Shown here: piece by piece, positions 6,850-8,583 of the stretch | How the letters are laid out: each line of letters starts with the position of its first letter | How positions within the stretch are numbered: the stretch's first letter is position 1 | NCBI GenBank assembly: GCA_041591915.1 | Contig: JBFHRB010000144.1 | Coordinates: 1 to 8,583, forward strand | Reading direction: 5' to 3' | From: JBFHRB01 sp041591915 | Lineage (GTDB): Bacteria; Actinomycetota; Nitriliruptoria; Nitriliruptorales; Nitriliruptoraceae | DNA length: 8,583 nt | The notes under the pieces: generated by a model | Database searches by the model: none | What the model saw: only the letters and a program-made list of their open reading frames with translations | Told to the model about the DNA's origin: nothing | Made by a program: the position numbers and the translations under genes

Positions 6850-7356
6850 GTGCCCTCCCGCATCCTCCGTCTCGTCGCCGCCGCGGCCGTCGCCCTGACG
6901 CTCGGTGGGTCCTCGCTCGCGCTGGCGGCGACGCCCGGCTGTGACCTGCGCTACCTGGTGGCGCCGTCGGGCGGGTCGCCGGAACTCCTTGCGGAGATCC
7001 ACACGACGCTCGGGCTCGTCGGGGAGGCGCTGGGTGCGGCCCCGGAGTACGTCGGCAGCACCGCCACCCCGCGCACCATCCGGAAGCGCTCCGGGGAGCC
7101 GCTGGTCATCGGCTTCTGGGACAACGCGGGCGCGGACGTCGGCGGGCTGGCCTTCGAGTCGGCGAACACGATCGTGTTCGACACGGGCGTGAACGACGTC
7201 GGTCGCGACTGGCAGCGCACCGTGATCCTGCACGAGCTCGGTCACGTGTGGGGCCTCGACCACGACGAGGTCCGCGTGATGGGTGAGGTGCTCGCGGACG
7301 TCGGCGGCGCGACGGATGCGGACGTCGCCGAGCTCGTCGAGGCCGCCTGCGGCTGA
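6850..7356 (+). CDS. Small secreted zinc metalloprotease, matrixin-like (HExxHxxGxxH)
   Basis: The 168-residue product is predicted to be exported and to hydrolyse peptide bonds. The start is the GTG at 6850, with the Shine-Dalgarno AGGA 5 bases before it. Residues 1-26 form a Sec signal peptide with an Ala/Leu/Val core and an ALA cleavage site. The zinc site is HELGHVWGLDH: His128, His132 and His138 bind zinc and Glu129 is the catalytic base, followed by a candidate Met-turn at Met144 (RVMGEV). This is the metzincin pattern, closest to matrixins. Cys31 and Cys167, near the two ends of the mature protein, could form a disulfide. The mature domain of about 140 residues is at the short end for the family and lacks a propeptide with a cysteine switch. 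Substrate unknown. It follows the oxidase by 102 bases and is probably a separate unit. Confidence 0.85.
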   Translation: MPSRILRLVAAAAVALTLGGSSLALAATPGCDLRYLVAPSGGSPELLAEIHTTLGLVGEALGAAPEYVGSTATPRTIRKRSGEPLVIGFWDNAGADVGGLAFESANTIVFDTGVNDVGRDWQRTVILHELGHVWGLDHDEVRVMGEVLADVGGATDADVAELVEAACG

Positions 7357-7412
7357 CGCCGAAGCGCCGCGTCTGCACCTACGGTTGCCGGCCTGGACCA
7401 GCCCGACCGGCC

Positions 7413-7418
7413 AGGAGG
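7413..7418 (+). promoter_or_regulatory. Consensus Shine-Dalgarno, position conflicts with nearest usual start codon
   Basis: AGGAGG lies 14 bases before the in-frame GTG at 7433, which is too far for normal spacing. It is only 5 bases before an in-frame ATC at 7424. It is the best anti-Shine-Dalgarno match in the window, and it decides where to look for the start of the membrane protein gene. Confidence 0.55.
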
Positions 7419-7432
7419 CAGCGATCGAGCCC

Positions 7433-7942
7433 GTGACCGCGACCTACAGCCTCACGGCCGCCGAGTTCCGGTGGGCGTTGCTGACGCTGATGCGGGTCAA
7501 GAACGGCAGGTCGCCGTCGCGCGGCTGGCCCTGGTTCGTCGCCGCGGTGCTGATCGGTGTCGGGACGACCGCGCTCAACGGAGCGCACTGGTTCACCACC
7601 CTGATGCTGGTCGTCGGACTCCTCGGGCTCGCCACCGTCCTCACGCTCACCCGGATCCTCCCGGCGGTGGGGTACCGCCAGATCCCCGAGGACCGTGCCG
7701 AGCAGACGCTGGTCGTCTCCCCGGATGGCATCCGTACGGGGACGTCGAGCACGGCTCAGGAGTTCGCGTGGGACGCGGTCATCGACGTCGTCCGCGGTGA
7801 CGGCATCACGCTGCTGGTCACGCACGCGTCGGGGGAGGGGGTCATCATCCCGGCCCGGGCGCTCGACCCCCTCGAGCATGGACGCCTCGACGCGCTGATC
7901 GCGAACTACGCGGGTGGCGCGGGCGCCGGACCTCTGAGCTGA
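7433..7942 (+). CDS. Two-helix membrane protein with YcxB-like C-terminal domain
   Basis: The product (169 residues from GTG 7433) has a short N-terminal segment beginning TYSLTAAEFRWAL, two transmembrane helices (about 32-50 and 54-73) joined by a tight turn, and a soluble tail (about 85-155). The tail has the layout of YcxB-like domains: a Ser-Pro-Asp-Gly-Ile strand, a Trp-containing strand (EFAWDAVIDVV), a LLV strand, then GVIIPARALDP. Such proteins have no established function, so only membrane anchoring with a cytoplasmic tail is inferred. The start is uncertain: GTG 7433 is the usual-codon choice, but AGGAGG is placed for an ATC at 7424 (three extra residues), and a TTG at 7385 has no ribosome-binding site. 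The gene follows the protease by 76 bases and converges with the SCP2 gene, with 28 bases between their stops. Confidence 0.75.
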   Translation: MTATYSLTAAEFRWALLTLMRVKNGRSPSRGWPWFVAAVLIGVGTTALNGAHWFTTLMLVVGLLGLATVLTLTRILPAVGYRQIPEDRAEQTLVVSPDGIRTGTSSTAQEFAWDAVIDVVRGDGITLLVTHASGEGVIIPARALDPLEHGRLDALIANYAGGAGAGPLS

Positions 7943-7970
7943 GCGAAGGCCCGGCGCGGCCGGCGAGGGG

Positions 7971-8417
7971 TCAGGCCTTGGGCTTGTCGAAGAAGCCGTC
8001 GAAGCGCGCGGCGAACATCATGTCGCCCTCGAGCTTGATCTTGCCCTTCATGAAGAGCCCGGGCCCGGTGGCGTTGCCCGTGATGAGCTTCATGAAGCTG
8101 ACCACGTCCGTGCGGATGGTGGCCTTGGCGCCTTCGCCGACACCCTGACGAGCCGTGCACGTGCCGTCCTTCATGGTCACGTGGTAGGGGTGCTGCGTGC
8201 CGTCGTCGTCGACGTGGAAGTTCACGGTGGCGTCGACAGCCTTGCCGACGTCGCTGCGGAAGCGCTCCGCCATGCCCTCGAAGCAGCGGTCGAGCGCGGC
8301 CTCGGTGCCGACGGCCTTGACGCCGTCGCGCAGGGTCTGGTCGTCGACGCTCTTGACGAGCGCGGCCAGCTCCTCCGGAGTGATGGTGGACAGGTCGATG
8401 TCGAGTGCGTCGCTCAC
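7971..8417 (-). CDS. SCP2 sterol-binding domain protein
   Basis: The 148-residue protein is a small standalone sterol-carrier-protein-2-type lipid binder, expected to hold acyl-CoA or sterol-like molecules in a hydrophobic tunnel. After an acidic leader of about 40 residues, the domain follows the family pattern: amphipathic helix with ALDRCFEGMAERF, strand DATVNFHV, strand YHVTMKDGTCTA, then the helix DVVSFMKLITG and FMKGKIKLEGDMMFAARF, the usual SCP2 C-terminal block. The start is a GTG at 8415-8417 with a good GAGGGG ribosome-binding site 8 bases upstream on the minus strand. The gene lies 25 bases downstream of an acyl-CoA dehydrogenase gene on the same strand and is probably co-transcribed. 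This suits a role in presenting lipid substrates to acyl-CoA enzymes. Family assignment is firm; the ligand is unknown. Confidence 0.9.
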   Translation of the reverse strand: MSDALDIDLSTITPEELAALVKSVDDQTLRDGVKAVGTEAALDRCFEGMAERFRSDVGKAVDATVNFHVDDDGTQHPYHVTMKDGTCTARQGVGEGAKATIRTDVVSFMKLITGNATGPGLFMKGKIKLEGDMMFAARFDGFFDKPKA

Positions 8418-8442
8418 TGGCGTTCCCCTCTCGTGTCGGATC

Positions 8443-8583
8443 TCAGCGCGCCGCGAGGGCGCGGCCGATGACCTTGCGCTGCATCTCCGAGGTGCCCTCG
8501 AAGATCGTGAAGATCTTGCTGTCCCGATACCACTTCTCGACCGGGAAGTCCTTGATGAACCCGTAGCCGCCGAGCACCTGCAC
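8443..8583 (-). CDS. Acyl-CoA dehydrogenase, C-terminal 46 residues (cut by window edge)
   Basis: On the minus strand the frame enters at the right edge and ends with TGA at 8443-8445. The 46 visible residues carry the hallmark C-terminal block of FAD-dependent acyl-CoA dehydrogenases: QVLGGYGFIKDFPVEKWYRD, then SKIFTIFEGTSEMQR, where the family contacts FAD and the glutamate of FEGTSE lies in the region that supplies the catalytic base in many short- and medium-chain enzymes. The protein ends in VIGRALAAR. The enzyme forms the alpha-beta double bond of acyl-CoA in beta-oxidation. Chain-length specificity cannot be judged from this fragment. The SCP2 gene follows after 25 bases, so the two probably form one operon. 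Confidence 0.93.
   Translation of the reverse strand: MQVLGGYGFIKDFPVEKWYRDSKIFTIFEGTSEMQRKVIGRALAAR

Noticed and set aside
7951..7963. 5-bp hairpin between the convergent YcxB-like and SCP2 genes
   Set aside because: The stem is short with a 3-base loop and no T-run. In such GC-rich sequence it is not distinguishable from chance, although a terminator is expected here.

Overview
The window is uniformly high-GC DNA (by eye roughly 70%) with GTG starts, GC-ending codons and overlapping genes. Together with the gene content, this points to an actinomycetote. The UgpC/MsiK-type sugar ATPase, the SCP2/acyl-CoA dehydrogenase pair, the CCA-encoding tRNAs and a secreted lipoprotein glucanase all fit a saprophytic actinobacterium, possibly marine or saline. 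The genus cannot be fixed from this sequence alone.

Region 1 (2..5150, + strand) is a carbohydrate-utilisation operon. It holds the C-terminal end of a large protein resembling GH94/GH149/GH161-type glycoside phosphorylases, a GH16 laminarinase-type lipoprotein, a GH3 beta-glucosidase with an inserted PA14 domain, and a MsmX/UgpC/MsiK-type ABC sugar-transporter ATPase. The first three genes overlap by 1 and 8 bases, so they are probably translationally coupled. The ATPase follows 13 bases after the GH3 stop with a strong Shine-Dalgarno sequence. The model is surface cleavage of beta-1,3-glucan (laminarin-like), ATP-driven uptake of oligosaccharides, and cytoplasmic breakdown by hydrolysis (GH3) and perhaps phosphorolysis (first gene). 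No permease or solute-binding protein lies in the window. A 13-bp perfect hairpin closes the operon.

Region 2 (5215..5471, - strand) contains tRNA-Lys(CUU) and tRNA-His(GUG). Both encode their CCA ends, and a plausible sigma70-type promoter lies upstream of tRNA-His.

Region 3 (5542..7942, + strand) has an L-2-hydroxyglutarate oxidase (LhgO-type FAD enzyme), a small secreted zinc metalloprotease with HExxHxxGxxH, and a two-helix membrane protein with a YcxB-like tail whose start codon is uncertain.

Region 4 (7971..8583, - strand) is convergent to region 3. It holds an SCP2 sterol-carrier-type lipid-binding protein and, upstream of it, the C-terminal end of an acyl-CoA dehydrogenase; the pair is probably a fatty-acyl or steroid degradation operon.

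No mobile element, CRISPR array, rRNA or stretch longer than about 130 bases without a gene was found. The most interesting signal is the compact beta-1,3-glucan locus, especially the truncated phosphorylase-like gene at the left edge.
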